Below are positions 34,715-43,171 of a stretch of DNA of 64,000 nt, one piece after another (position 1 is the stretch's first letter; each line of letters starts with the position of its first letter). Below the pieces are notes generated by a model. That model saw only the letters and a list, made by a program, of their open reading frames with translations, was not told the DNA's origin and made no database searches. The translations under genes were made by a program, and so were the position numbers. The stretch is from Paucimonas lemoignei. Its GTDB lineage: Bacteria; Pseudomonadota; Gammaproteobacteria; Pseudomonadales; Pseudomonadaceae. Location of the stretch: positions 2,108,001-2,172,000 of the forward strand of contig LS483371.1 in assembly GCA_900475325.1 (NCBI GenBank), in the 5' to 3' direction.

Positions 34715-36124
34715 TCAACCAGGTCGCCACGGCCTCAACCACAGCGCCAACCCCACCAACAGCGCGGCACCATAAGCACAACTCAACCCCAGCTGCAGCC
34801 AGGTGTCGGCAATCGGATGCAGCACCAGTGCGGCCAGTAACATCACCGCTGCACCCAGTACCCATTGGCTGCGCCACGGCACAAAGCCCAGCAGGCCCTG
34901 ACGCCGCATCAGCAGCAGGCCGGTGACAATCGCGCCCACCAAGGCGGCGATGGCGATGCCGGTCAGGCCGAGGAAAAACGGCAGCACGCCCAGCAGAATT
35001 GCGTTGCACAAGCTGCCGGTGAGTTCACACTTGAGCGGCATGCGCGTGTCGCCGGCGGCATAGGCATAACGCGCCAAGAGGGCGTTCCAGGCGCCAAACA
35101 TCAGGGGCACGGCAAACCAGGCCAGCAGTTCCGGCAGCGGCCCGTCATGGGCGAGTGTCGGCAAGAGCAAGACCACCAGTGCAGCGGACGCGCCGATCAG
35201 TCCGGCGATGGCGGGCAAGGTCAGTAAGGTGGCGCTGCTCAGGCCTTTGCGCAGCAGCACCAGCCGCTGATCGGCAGCGCTGCCGCTCATCAAGCCCAAC
35301 AGCACCTGATTCAGACTCATCAGAGCAATCAGCGGCAGGTTGATCAGCTTGCGCGCGAGATTGATCCAGGTCACCGCGCCTTCGCCCAGCAACGACGCCA
35401 CCATGCGCTCCAGTAACGCCAGGCCCTGGCTCGCCAGATTGCTGCTCAATAGCGGGCCGATGCGTTGCAGCAATTCGCGGCCGACGCCGGGCTCAGCCTG
35501 CCATTGCCACGGCTTCCAGCCCAGACGCAGCAGGCTCGGCAACAGCGCAGCAGGCATTAACATGCTGCCCAGCACGCAGGAAAGGGCCAGGGCCACGGGC
35601 GTCGCAGAATGGTGGGCAACGGCCAGGTAAATCACTGGCGGCAGGTTGAACAGCAATGAGCCAAGCCCGGCCATGACGAACCGCGAATGCGCTTGCAGCG
35701 GCACACACAGCAAGCCATGCAGCAGGAACCCCGGCGCGCACCACGCCAGCCAGTGCAGGCTGCTGCCCGCCAATGCGTAGCCGTCGCTGTCCAGCCCCGG
35801 CCCGACGCCACGCACCCAGAGGGGGGCACCGATGCTCAGCAACAGTGACAAACCCAGACCGCACAGCAGCAGGCGCGGTGCCAAGGCCGCAAGCCAGCGT
35901 TGCTGCGCCTGTGCGTCGCGCTGTTGATACAACGGCAGCGCGGCGGCACTCAATAGCCCGGCCGCCAGGGCCATGCGCAGCGCTTCGGGCAGAAACATCG
36001 ACACCAGAAATGCATCGCTTTGCGCCCCGGCACCCCAGGCCGCCACCAGCAACCACTCGCGGGCAAAGCCAGCCGCCAGGCCGGTCAGCGTCGCGAGGGT
36101 CAGCCACAAGGTCGAACCGAGCAT
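34715..36124 (-). CDS. pslK: PslK-like MurJ-family flippase
   Basis: Polytopic inner-membrane protein of 469 residues with about 14 hydrophobic segments, of the MurJ/MviN type: TLATLTGLAAGFAREWLLVAAWGAGAQSDAF, FLPEALRMALAAGLLSAAALPLYQQRD, GEGAVTWINLARKLINLPL. It likely flips the lipid-linked polysaccharide repeat unit across the membrane. It is the last gene of the Psl-like operon, as pslK is near the end in P. aeruginosa, and lies eight bases after the acetyltransferase. Confidence 0.82.
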   Translation of the reverse strand: MLGSTLWLTLATLTGLAAGFAREWLLVAAWGAGAQSDAFLVSMFLPEALRMALAAGLLSAAALPLYQQRDAQAQQRWLAALAPRLLLCGLGLSLLLSIGAPLWVRGVGPGLDSDGYALAGSSLHWLAWCAPGFLLHGLLCVPLQAHSRFVMAGLGSLLFNLPPVIYLAVAHHSATPVALALSCVLGSMLMPAALLPSLLRLGWKPWQWQAEPGVGRELLQRIGPLLSSNLASQGLALLERMVASLLGEGAVTWINLARKLINLPLIALMSLNQVLLGLMSGSAADQRLVLLRKGLSSATLLTLPAIAGLIGASAALVVLLLPTLAHDGPLPELLAWFAVPLMFGAWNALLARYAYAAGDTRMPLKCELTGSLCNAILLGVLPFFLGLTGIAIAALVGAIVTGLLLMRRQGLLGFVPWRSQWVLGAAVMLLAALVLHPIADTWLQLGLSCAYGAALLVGLALWLRPWRPG

Positions 36125-36132
36125 GGCCGTTC

Positions 36133-36954
36133 TCAGTGGAACAAAGTGAACAGGCCTTTGCCGCCCACCTTGTAGTTCAGGCCACGAGCACGCTCGCCTT
36201 TGATCTCGGCATTCGGGCCGCTGACGATGGCATAGGCCGGGATCGGCTTGGACACCACGGTGCCGCCGCCGACCACCGCGCCTTCGCCAATGTCGGCGCC
36301 AAAGGAGAGCAAGGCGCGTGTGCAGATCCAGGCGTAATCGTGAATCACCACAGGCCCGCCAACCGCCCAGAACTCCGGCGCATTGACGTCGTGGCCACCG
36401 GCAATGATCAACACGTGAGACGCGATAGTCACGTGATCACCGATGCTCAGCCCGCCACGGGCGTCCAGTTGGCAATGCCAGCCCACGGTGGAGTCTTCGC
36501 CGATGCGCAGGCTGTCGACGCCGAGGATTTCGGTATTGCGCCACACGCTGGAGCCCTTGCCGATTTTCGCCCCGCCGATGCGCAACCAGGCCAGGCGCAC
36601 GGTATGGCTGGGGATCTTGCAGATGAGGATGTTGTAAGCCTGCTCCCAGGTGCGCAGCATGCGGTCGCGCAGAGTGGGCCAGTTGATCCCGTACAGAGGG
36701 ATCAGTGCGCCGGGCATTTCCGACGCCAGCAACCGGTAAAAGCGTCGTGCCAGCGGGTGCGAGATGCGCGGTTCGATGTTCAGGTAGCTGATGAACGACA
36801 GGGTGCGGCCTTTGATGGGCGTTTCGAAGGCCACATCGTTTTCCAGCATCCACTGGTAGGCGCCTTCCAGTTCGGCAGTGTCCACACCCATCTTGCGTGC
36901 GTACTCCGACAGGGCCAGACGCAGGTCGTGGGAGTGCATCAAACGGTGTTTCAT
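36133..36954 (-). CDS. Hexapeptide-repeat acetyltransferase in Psl-like operon
   Basis: Left-handed beta-helix O-acetyltransferase of 273 residues. The C-terminal half (about 125-250) has hexapeptide repeats: IGGAKIGKGSSVWRNTEI, LRIGEDSTVGWHCQLDA, LSIGDHVTIASHVLII, with the catalytic His in GGHDVNAPEF as in WcaF/LacA-type enzymes. The N-terminal 120 residues are extra. It sits between pslJ and pslK where P. aeruginosa has no such gene, and may do the acylation assigned there to PslL, which is absent here. ATG 36954 overlaps the pslJ stop by four bases. Confidence 0.85.
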   Translation of the reverse strand: MKHRLMHSHDLRLALSEYARKMGVDTAELEGAYQWMLENDVAFETPIKGRTLSFISYLNIEPRISHPLARRFYRLLASEMPGALIPLYGINWPTLRDRMLRTWEQAYNILICKIPSHTVRLAWLRIGGAKIGKGSSVWRNTEILGVDSLRIGEDSTVGWHCQLDARGGLSIGDHVTIASHVLIIAGGHDVNAPEFWAVGGPVVIHDYAWICTRALLSFGADIGEGAVVGGGTVVSKPIPAYAIVSGPNAEIKGERARGLNYKVGGKGLFTLFH

Positions 36955-38357
36955 GGATGGGGTCCTTGCTCAGGTAAGGCGTTGGGAAGGACGACAGCCT
37001 CGGTCTTCAGCCTTATGGCTTCATGAAGGTTGATGCCCAGCATCAGCCAGAACAACGCAATAAGCACGCTGGTAAAGCTGAAATAGTGGTCGAACAGGCC
37101 GCTGGTCAACGCCGCCAGCAAGCCGGTGGTGGTGCCGAGCCAGATGGCATTGTCGTGGTTAAGGGTGATGAAGCCGTGCTCGGGTCGGGTTTCACGCCAC
37201 CAACTGCCGATTACCGCGATAAACAGCAGCATGCCCGGCAGGCCGAGTTTGTAGATGAAGTTCAGCCACAGGTTGGAGATCCCGAACAGGGTTGCGCCCG
37301 GCACTGGCGGGTCGATCTTGAAGCCGATGCCCAGCGGGAACAGCGCCACGGCGTCTGGGAAGTGGGTGTATTCCAGGAAGCGAATCGCCGTACTGGCATC
37401 GTCGTTGGTGAACAGCGAGAACAGGCGCTCCTGCAGGGGCGGGTAAAACATCAGCAGCAAGGTGCCGGCGACCATCCCGCCCATCAGCAAGCGCCCCATC
37501 AACGGTACGCGTTTGCGGGCCATCCACATCATGACCAGTACCAGGCTGACCAAGGCGCCACGGGAGCCGGTCAGCAACAGCCCGATCGTGCCCAGGATCG
37601 CCACGGCAACCCCCAGGCTTTTCGGCCAGCCGCTGCGGGTCATGCCGATACAGAACGCCAGCGGCACCACCAGCGCCATGGCGCCGCCCGCCACGTTGGG
37701 GTGCATCCAGGGGGAACCCATGCGATCGGCCAGGGAGGTCAGGCTTTCGGACAGCACATCAATGCCGCCGTAACCCAGGCCGGTGAGGACCGGAATGATC
37801 GCCATGGCGTTGCGGTTAATCAGAAATACCGGGATCGACAGCAACAGCAGCAGCAAGGTGCCCAACAGGACGGCATTGATCATCTGCTCACGGGCGCGCT
37901 GGGTATCGAGCATGCGCGGGACCAGAAACAGCGTCGACAGGTTGAACAGCCAGCGGATCCAGTTGACCGGGCCATTGCCCAGGGCGGTGATGGTCAACTG
38001 GCCGATGATGAAGGGCAGGGCGCTGTACAGCATCAGCGCAATCAGCCAGCGCTCGGTGCGCAGCAAGGGTTGCAGCGGCGCCATGTTGGAAAACATCCGA
38101 TGGGCCAGGTAAGCCGCCCAGACCAGCATCAGCAGGGCTTCGGAAACCGTGGTGCGAAAGCCGACGTTGACCGTCGAGTACGGCAAGAACGCTGCCAGCA
38201 CGCCGAACAGCAACAGCCCGCGCATGGGCCGGCGAACGACTGTGGCGATTGCGACCACACCGATCATCGCCGCCACCACCTTCAAAGGCGGCAGCAGCAG
38301 AATCAGCACGCCAAACAGCAGCGCAAACAACAAGCCAACGGGCGCAGCCAAGGGCAT
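36951..38357 (-). CDS. pslJ: PslJ-like O-antigen ligase/polymerase-family protein
   Basis: Polytopic membrane protein of 468 residues from ATG 38357, with about 10-12 helices and the Wzy/WaaL-type large loop (TGSRGALVSLVLVMMWMARKRVP, MGSPWMHPNVAGGAMALVVPL). It is the probable polymerase that joins repeat units in the periplasm. The start shares a base with the preceding stop (TGATG). The longer upstream frame would read through pslI and is rejected. Confidence 0.83.
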   Translation of the reverse strand: MPLAAPVGLLFALLFGVLILLLPPLKVVAAMIGVVAIATVVRRPMRGLLLFGVLAAFLPYSTVNVGFRTTVSEALLMLVWAAYLAHRMFSNMAPLQPLLRTERWLIALMLYSALPFIIGQLTITALGNGPVNWIRWLFNLSTLFLVPRMLDTQRAREQMINAVLLGTLLLLLLSIPVFLINRNAMAIIPVLTGLGYGGIDVLSESLTSLADRMGSPWMHPNVAGGAMALVVPLAFCIGMTRSGWPKSLGVAVAILGTIGLLLTGSRGALVSLVLVMMWMARKRVPLMGRLLMGGMVAGTLLLMFYPPLQERLFSLFTNDDASTAIRFLEYTHFPDAVALFPLGIGFKIDPPVPGATLFGISNLWLNFIYKLGLPGMLLFIAVIGSWWRETRPEHGFITLNHDNAIWLGTTTGLLAALTSGLFDHYFSFTSVLIALFWLMLGINLHEAIRLKTEAVVLPNALPEQGPHP

Positions 38358-39457
38358 CAGTTCAGCTCCTGGATCAACTCGTCGAAACGCTGATTGAACG
38401 CCTCGACCCCGAACCTGGCCGCCCATTGCTTGAGTGTTTCCGGATCCTCTCTTTCGGCGTTCGCCAACTGACCCATCAGCGTGATGAGTGCCGCGCTGTC
38501 GGTGGGTGAAAAGCGTGGGCTGTCTGGCGGGGTGATTTCGTCCAGGGAGGAGCCTGTGGCGATGGCGACCGGGGTGCCGACGCTCATGGCTTCCACCACC
38601 GGCAAGCCAAAACCTTCGGCGTAAGACGGGTGCCAGAAACGTTCGGCGCCTCGGTACAGGGCGTGCAGTTCCGCATCACTGATGTCACTCAGAAAATGCA
38701 GGCCCGCCAGGCCTTGTTGCGTGGCAGGCAAGTGCTGGGGCGCGCCAATCAGGATCAGGTCGGGGATGTTCGGGAATTGTCGGCGAGCGTTCTGCCAGGC
38801 GTCGACAAACCACGGCATATTCTTGCGCGGTTCCCGGGTGCCGACGCACAGCCAGTAGCGCTCAGGCAGGTTCCAGCTCTGCAGGTCAGCGGGGGCTTGG
38901 CTCCAGCCACTGACCTGGGCGGGCAACACTCGCAGCTTGTCGCGGCTTTCAGGGAACAGCCGGGCGCATTCATCAGCGGTGAATTGAGAGGGAGTCCAGA
39001 TCCGGTCCGCCACCCGCACCGAGTGGCCGATGGACAGCCGATCCGTCACGCCGTAGATCGCCGCCTTGAGCCGCGAGCCGTGGCTGTTTTTCAGGGTCAG
39101 CTGAAACAGGTCCTGCAACTGCAACACATAGCGCAACCCGGCCGGTTTGCGGCCCAGGGGCAAGCCCATGTTCATGTTGCAGATGTACACCTGAACCTCG
39201 GCATCGCGCAGGGCTTTGGGCAAAAACAGGCCTTCGAAGCGCAAGCGCTCGGGCAGGCGATGCAGGCCGTGCAGGGGCGTGGACCAGCGCGGGCAGTAAG
39301 CCAGGCGGCGAATGGGATGATCGTGCGGCGCGACGCTGAATAATTGCACCTGGGTGGCGGGGTTTAAACGCAGCGCGTCCTCAAGCGCGAGGTTCTGACG
39401 ACCTATGCCGCTGTTGGGGTAGCCGGTGGCTGGACGGTAATCGAGTCCTGTCATCAT
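38357..39457 (-). CDS. pslI: PslI-like family-4 glycosyltransferase
   Basis: Retaining GT-B glycosyltransferase of 366 residues, predicted cytosolic, adding one sugar to the lipid-linked repeat unit. Typical elements are PNSGIGRQNLALEDALR near the N-terminus, YWLCVGTREPRKNMPWFVDAW, FLSDISDAELHALYRGAERFWHPSYAEGFGLPVVEAMSVGTPVA (the E-x7-E nucleotide-sugar site). Its ATG (39457, or the adjacent 39454) overlaps the pslH stop. Named from position and family. Confidence 0.83.
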   Translation of the reverse strand: MMTGLDYRPATGYPNSGIGRQNLALEDALRLNPATQVQLFSVAPHDHPIRRLAYCPRWSTPLHGLHRLPERLRFEGLFLPKALRDAEVQVYICNMNMGLPLGRKPAGLRYVLQLQDLFQLTLKNSHGSRLKAAIYGVTDRLSIGHSVRVADRIWTPSQFTADECARLFPESRDKLRVLPAQVSGWSQAPADLQSWNLPERYWLCVGTREPRKNMPWFVDAWQNARRQFPNIPDLILIGAPQHLPATQQGLAGLHFLSDISDAELHALYRGAERFWHPSYAEGFGLPVVEAMSVGTPVAIATGSSLDEITPPDSPRFSPTDSAALITLMGQLANAEREDPETLKQWAARFGVEAFNQRFDELIQELN

Positions 39458-40680
39458 GGGCGCGCGTGCTCCTTGGCGGGCGAAAGAGTGGCTGGCGAAA
39501 GTCGCGTGTAGATGCGCTCCAGTTGTGCGGCCGAGGCGGACCAGTCATGCCGGGCTTGAACATAGCCACGACCGGCTTCCCCAATCTGCGTGAGGCGCGC
39601 GGGCTGATCAATGGCTTCGATAATGATGTGAGCCAGTTGCCTGGCGTCTTCGCTGCCCAGATAGTGTTCGCCGTTGACCACCGCCAGCCCGGAAACCCCT
39701 TGGGCTGTGGTCACCACCGGCAGACCGGCGGCCATGGCCTCCAGCACTTTGAGCTTGGAGCCGCCACCCTGACGCAGCGGCGCAAAAAATATCGAGGTGT
39801 TGCTCTGCAGGGCGCGCAGATCCGGGACAAAGCCCTGGAACTCGATTCGCGGATCGGGCCAGCGTTCACGCCACGACTCGGGCAGGGCAAAGCCACACAC
39901 CGCAAAACGCAGGGTCGGACAGTGCTGCCAGACGGTCGGCAGGATTTCTTCCAGCGCCCATTCGATGGCGTCGACGTTGGGGCCGTATTCATAGTTGCCG
40001 ATGAACAACAGGCGGCGGCTGTAGGTGTCGGGTTTGACCAGTGCGTAGTAGTTGCAATCGACGCTGTTGACTACCACGGCAGTTGCCTTGCCGCTCAAGC
40101 GGGTGATCTCCCTGGCGTCGTCTTCGGTGACGGCGATCAATTGGCTGGCCTGATCAAAGACCTGTTTTTCCCAGCGCCGGTAACGCCAGCGATCAAAGCG
40201 GGCGAACAGGTTGGCCCAGCGTGGCAAGCGATCATAACTGGCGGCGCCGAGTGCCGACTCGACATTGTGCTCGGTCAGTACGAAGGGTTTGCCCGACTGC
40301 TGCAGCGGCTTTGCCAGGGGCTCAAAAGCGTAGGTGTGTTGCACCTGAATCACGTCCCAGGGTTCTTCCAGCAGCCCTTCGAAGACCTCACTCAGGCGCG
40401 GCGCATAACCGTTGACGCAGGCGAGCATTGGCACGGGCGCAACGGCCACGGCCATCAGGGTCCGGGCGCTCTTGAGTGGGCGGCGGGGCAATACGATCAG
40501 CCGTTCGAGCCACGGCTCCAGGGCTTCACGAGTGGCTTGATCCAGTTCAGTCTTGGACTGCACCAGCAAAGTGATCTGGTGACCCCGCGCCGCAAGGTTG
40601 CGCAGCAGGTGATATTCCCGCGTCTTGCCGCCGCTGGTGGTGGGCCAGGGCAGATAGGGCAGCGTCCAGAGAATGCGCAT
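39454..40680 (-). CDS. pslH: PslH-like family-4 glycosyltransferase
   Basis: GT-B glycosyltransferase of 408 residues from ATG 40680, two bases after the pslG stop. The N-terminal domain has LPYLPWPTTSGGKTREYHLLRNLAARGH and VIQVQHTYAFEPLAK. The C-terminal donor domain has LLFIGNYEYGPNVDAIEWAL and FFAPLRQGGGSKLKVLEAMAAGLPVVTT. It resembles PslH-type transferases; acceptor and sugar cannot be read from sequence. Confidence 0.84.
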   Translation of the reverse strand: MRILWTLPYLPWPTTSGGKTREYHLLRNLAARGHQITLLVQSKTELDQATREALEPWLERLIVLPRRPLKSARTLMAVAVAPVPMLACVNGYAPRLSEVFEGLLEEPWDVIQVQHTYAFEPLAKPLQQSGKPFVLTEHNVESALGAASYDRLPRWANLFARFDRWRYRRWEKQVFDQASQLIAVTEDDAREITRLSGKATAVVVNSVDCNYYALVKPDTYSRRLLFIGNYEYGPNVDAIEWALEEILPTVWQHCPTLRFAVCGFALPESWRERWPDPRIEFQGFVPDLRALQSNTSIFFAPLRQGGGSKLKVLEAMAAGLPVVTTAQGVSGLAVVNGEHYLGSEDARQLAHIIIEAIDQPARLTQIGEAGRGYVQARHDWSASAAQLERIYTRLSPATLSPAKEHARP

Positions 40681-40682
40681 GC

Positions 40683-41990
40683 TCAGGGCTTCCATTCCAG
40701 AATTTGCAGGGTCGGCTTGAGTGCCAGGCTGATCCCTTGGGGGTTGTTGAGGTCGGTGCGGGTGCCGGCCAGCGGATCATGCAACACCGCTGTGCGGATA
40801 GTGGGCAGGATCATGGATTTGCCGGTTGCGCTCCAGACCATCAGCAGTTTCTTGCCATCGTCGCGGGTCCAGGCCACGGCATACAGATCGCTCGGTATGC
40901 CACTGGCCGCAGGTGGATCGGACGGCTCCAGACGTGGCCCGGTGATGGTCAGGAAATTGCGCAGCGCGGTGTAGACCGGCTTCGGGTTGCCTTGCAGATC
41001 CAGCAAGCCATAGGCCTGGTCGCGAGCGCTGGCGCGGGCGTCGAGGTCGCTGAGGTTGAACAGGAAGATCCGTTGATAATCCAGCGCGCTCATCAAGGCC
41101 AGGCGGCGCAGGGTGTAGTCCGCCTGACCCTGCAGGCCGATGATGGCTTGCATCTCCACCGGGCCGTTGTAACTCGACCAGCCCCACTCGGTGGCCCAGA
41201 CCTGTTGCACGCCGTTGCTGTGCAGCAGGTTGTTCATGGCGTTGGCGCGGATCAGAAAGTCGCGATCGGGAGGGGAGTCGCCTTCCGGGTATTCGGAATA
41301 AGGGTGGTAGGCGGCCACGATGTTGCGCGTGCCCAGGCCACGGTCCAGCAGGGTTTGCAGCATGTAGCCCGGCGTACTGTGCATCTGGCTGTAATAAGCC
41401 ATGCCCGCCGTGACAATGGTTTTGTCCGGCTCGGCGGCGCGGATGGCGTCGGCGGTGGTAGTGAGCAACGTGTCGTAGGCGACCGGGTCCTCCTTGGGCA
41501 GCCAGACAATATTGGGCTCGTTCCAGACCTGCCAGTTGTTGACCTGCGGGTAGCGCTTGACCAATGAGGTCATGCGCGCCGCAAACACGTTGAAATCCCG
41601 GGGCGGGTATTGATCTCGGCTGGGCGTGCCTTCCGGCGCGCTGCTGGCGAAGGGCGCCGAACCCACCAGGTACGCCAGGATGTTGTAGTGGTGGGTATTC
41701 ATGGTGGCCATGGCGCCATCCAGGTCACTCAGGTCAAAGCTGTTTTGCGCAGGCTCGATCAGCGGCCAGTGGATGGTCAGACGTACCCAGTTCAGGCCCA
41801 GTGCATCCAGGTGATCCATCTGCTGCTGGTAGGCCGCGGGTGAGAAATACTGGAACTGCGCGTTGACCCCGAGAAACTCCTGCCAGACCACGGTGCGTGG
41901 GCCACGCAGAATGGTTTCGGCTTCGGCGATGGGGGCCAGGGCCGAACAGGCCATGAGCGTTGCCAACCACAAACTGGCTGCAGATTTCAT
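40683..41990 (-). CDS. pslG: PslG-like glycoside hydrolase (GH39-type)
   Basis: Endoglycosidase of 435 residues that in P. aeruginosa trims Psl polysaccharide in the periplasm. A signal peptide covers about residues 1-24 (ends ALAPIAEA). The barrel carries the acid/base Glu158 (WQVWNEPNIVW) and the nucleophile Glu268 (WATEWGWSSY), the two catalytic glutamates of PslG. Other shared blocks are LGLNWVRLTIHWPLIEP and NIVAAYHPYSEYPEG. Its presence between two glycosyltransferases is diagnostic of a psl-type locus. Confidence 0.9.
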   Translation of the reverse strand: MKSAASLWLATLMACSALAPIAEAETILRGPRTVVWQEFLGVNAQFQYFSPAAYQQQMDHLDALGLNWVRLTIHWPLIEPAQNSFDLSDLDGAMATMNTHHYNILAYLVGSAPFASSAPEGTPSRDQYPPRDFNVFAARMTSLVKRYPQVNNWQVWNEPNIVWLPKEDPVAYDTLLTTTADAIRAAEPDKTIVTAGMAYYSQMHSTPGYMLQTLLDRGLGTRNIVAAYHPYSEYPEGDSPPDRDFLIRANAMNNLLHSNGVQQVWATEWGWSSYNGPVEMQAIIGLQGQADYTLRRLALMSALDYQRIFLFNLSDLDARASARDQAYGLLDLQGNPKPVYTALRNFLTITGPRLEPSDPPAASGIPSDLYAVAWTRDDGKKLLMVWSATGKSMILPTIRTAVLHDPLAGTRTDLNNPQGISLALKPTLQILEWKP

Positions 41991-41991
41991 C

Positions 41992-43170
41992 TCAGCTCAC
42001 CTCGCACGCGTGTTGGAACAATTGACGAAAGTGTTCGGCGGTCTGGCTCCAGACCCGCTGCCGACCCAACGCGGCTGCCTGTTCTGCCCATCGGGTAGCG
42101 AGCTGCGGTTTTGTGCACAGTTGGCTCAAAGCGTTGGTCAACCCGGCAACATCACCCTGGGGATAGATCAAGCCGTTGCCGTGGGACACCTCTTCGGCAA
42201 ACGAGCGGGCATCGGAAGTAATCACCCCGCGACCGCAGGCCACCGCCCAGGACAAGGCGCCACTGGTGCCGCGCAGCTTGCCGAGGATCTTCAGTTTGCT
42301 GGACTCACGGTAAGGCAGAATCATTACGTGATGCGCTTGAATCACCTGCGCAATCGAGTCGGCAGGCAAGTCCAGGTCCCAGTCGATCAGGTCGCTCAGG
42401 CCCAATTGGCGAATGCGCAGGCGCAGTTGGTCCAGATAGCTGCCGGAGGGGCCGAAGGCCATTTCCGGCTCGCTGCCCCCCGCCAGGGTCAGACGCAAGC
42501 GCGGGCGCAGGTCGGGATGGCGCACGATCAGCTCGGCCATGGCGTCGAGCAGGTCTTCAATGCCCTTGCCGCGATAGATAAAGCCGAAATACAGCAGCTT
42601 CAACGGTCGAGCGGGCGGTAAGGGAGCGGGTTCGATAGGCAGATTGCCGTGGGCGATCACTGCCATCTGCTGCTGATTCAGGCCCATGCGCTGGCGCAAG
42701 GCAAGGCTGCCAGCCTGAGTCAGGGTGACCAGGCGGTTCAGGCTGCGGGCCAGTTGCTGTTCTTCACGCACGCACAATGGGTCGGCCAGCACAGTGGCAA
42801 TTTCCGGCAGCGGTGAAGGCATCGAATTGGCCATGGACAAAGGCCAGGGCAACTTGGCCCGGCGCCACACCAGGCGTTCCGGGTCATGCACCGTGGCGGT
42901 CAGCGGTAATGAGTCGAAGCGCTTGCGCAAGGCACGCAGCGCGTGAAATTCCGCCAGCCGGCCACCGCCTATTTCGGCATGTACCAGATTGATACCTTGC
43001 CAGTCGACTTCGGCCACACGCCGAACCGCCAGCAACGGGTCATTGCCCACGCCCTGCAGCGGCGTGCTGACCTTGACGCCGAGGTTTTCCAGCGCGTGTT
43101 TCAGGTGCCCGGCATAGTCGGCGATACCGTTCTGCTCCGGCGGCAACGGCGCCAGCAGTGCAATGTGCAT
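41992..43170 (-). CDS. pslF: PslF-like family-4 glycosyltransferase
   Basis: GT-B glycosyltransferase of 392 residues. It starts MHIALLAPLPPEQNGIADYA, has LKLLYFGFIYRGKGIEDLLDAMAEL before the donor domain, and YRESSKLKILGKLRGTSGALSWAVACGRGVITS near the active site. The gene begins one base after the pslE stop and ends one base before pslG, so it is tightly packed in the operon. Confidence 0.85.
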   Translation of the reverse strand: MHIALLAPLPPEQNGIADYAGHLKHALENLGVKVSTPLQGVGNDPLLAVRRVAEVDWQGINLVHAEIGGGRLAEFHALRALRKRFDSLPLTATVHDPERLVWRRAKLPWPLSMANSMPSPLPEIATVLADPLCVREEQQLARSLNRLVTLTQAGSLALRQRMGLNQQQMAVIAHGNLPIEPAPLPPARPLKLLYFGFIYRGKGIEDLLDAMAELIVRHPDLRPRLRLTLAGGSEPEMAFGPSGSYLDQLRLRIRQLGLSDLIDWDLDLPADSIAQVIQAHHVMILPYRESSKLKILGKLRGTSGALSWAVACGRGVITSDARSFAEEVSHGNGLIYPQGDVAGLTNALSQLCTKPQLATRWAEQAAALGRQRVWSQTAEHFRQLFQHACEVS

Positions 43171-43171
43171 G

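Noticed and set aside
37023..38393. 456-residue plus-strand open frame opposite pslJ
   Set aside because: Extremely Gln/His/Arg-rich, without any fold pattern; it is an antisense shadow of a GC-rich membrane-protein gene.
39466..40974. 502-residue plus-strand open frame opposite pslH and pslG
   Set aside because: Runs antisense across two well-supported genes and lacks recognisable protein features.
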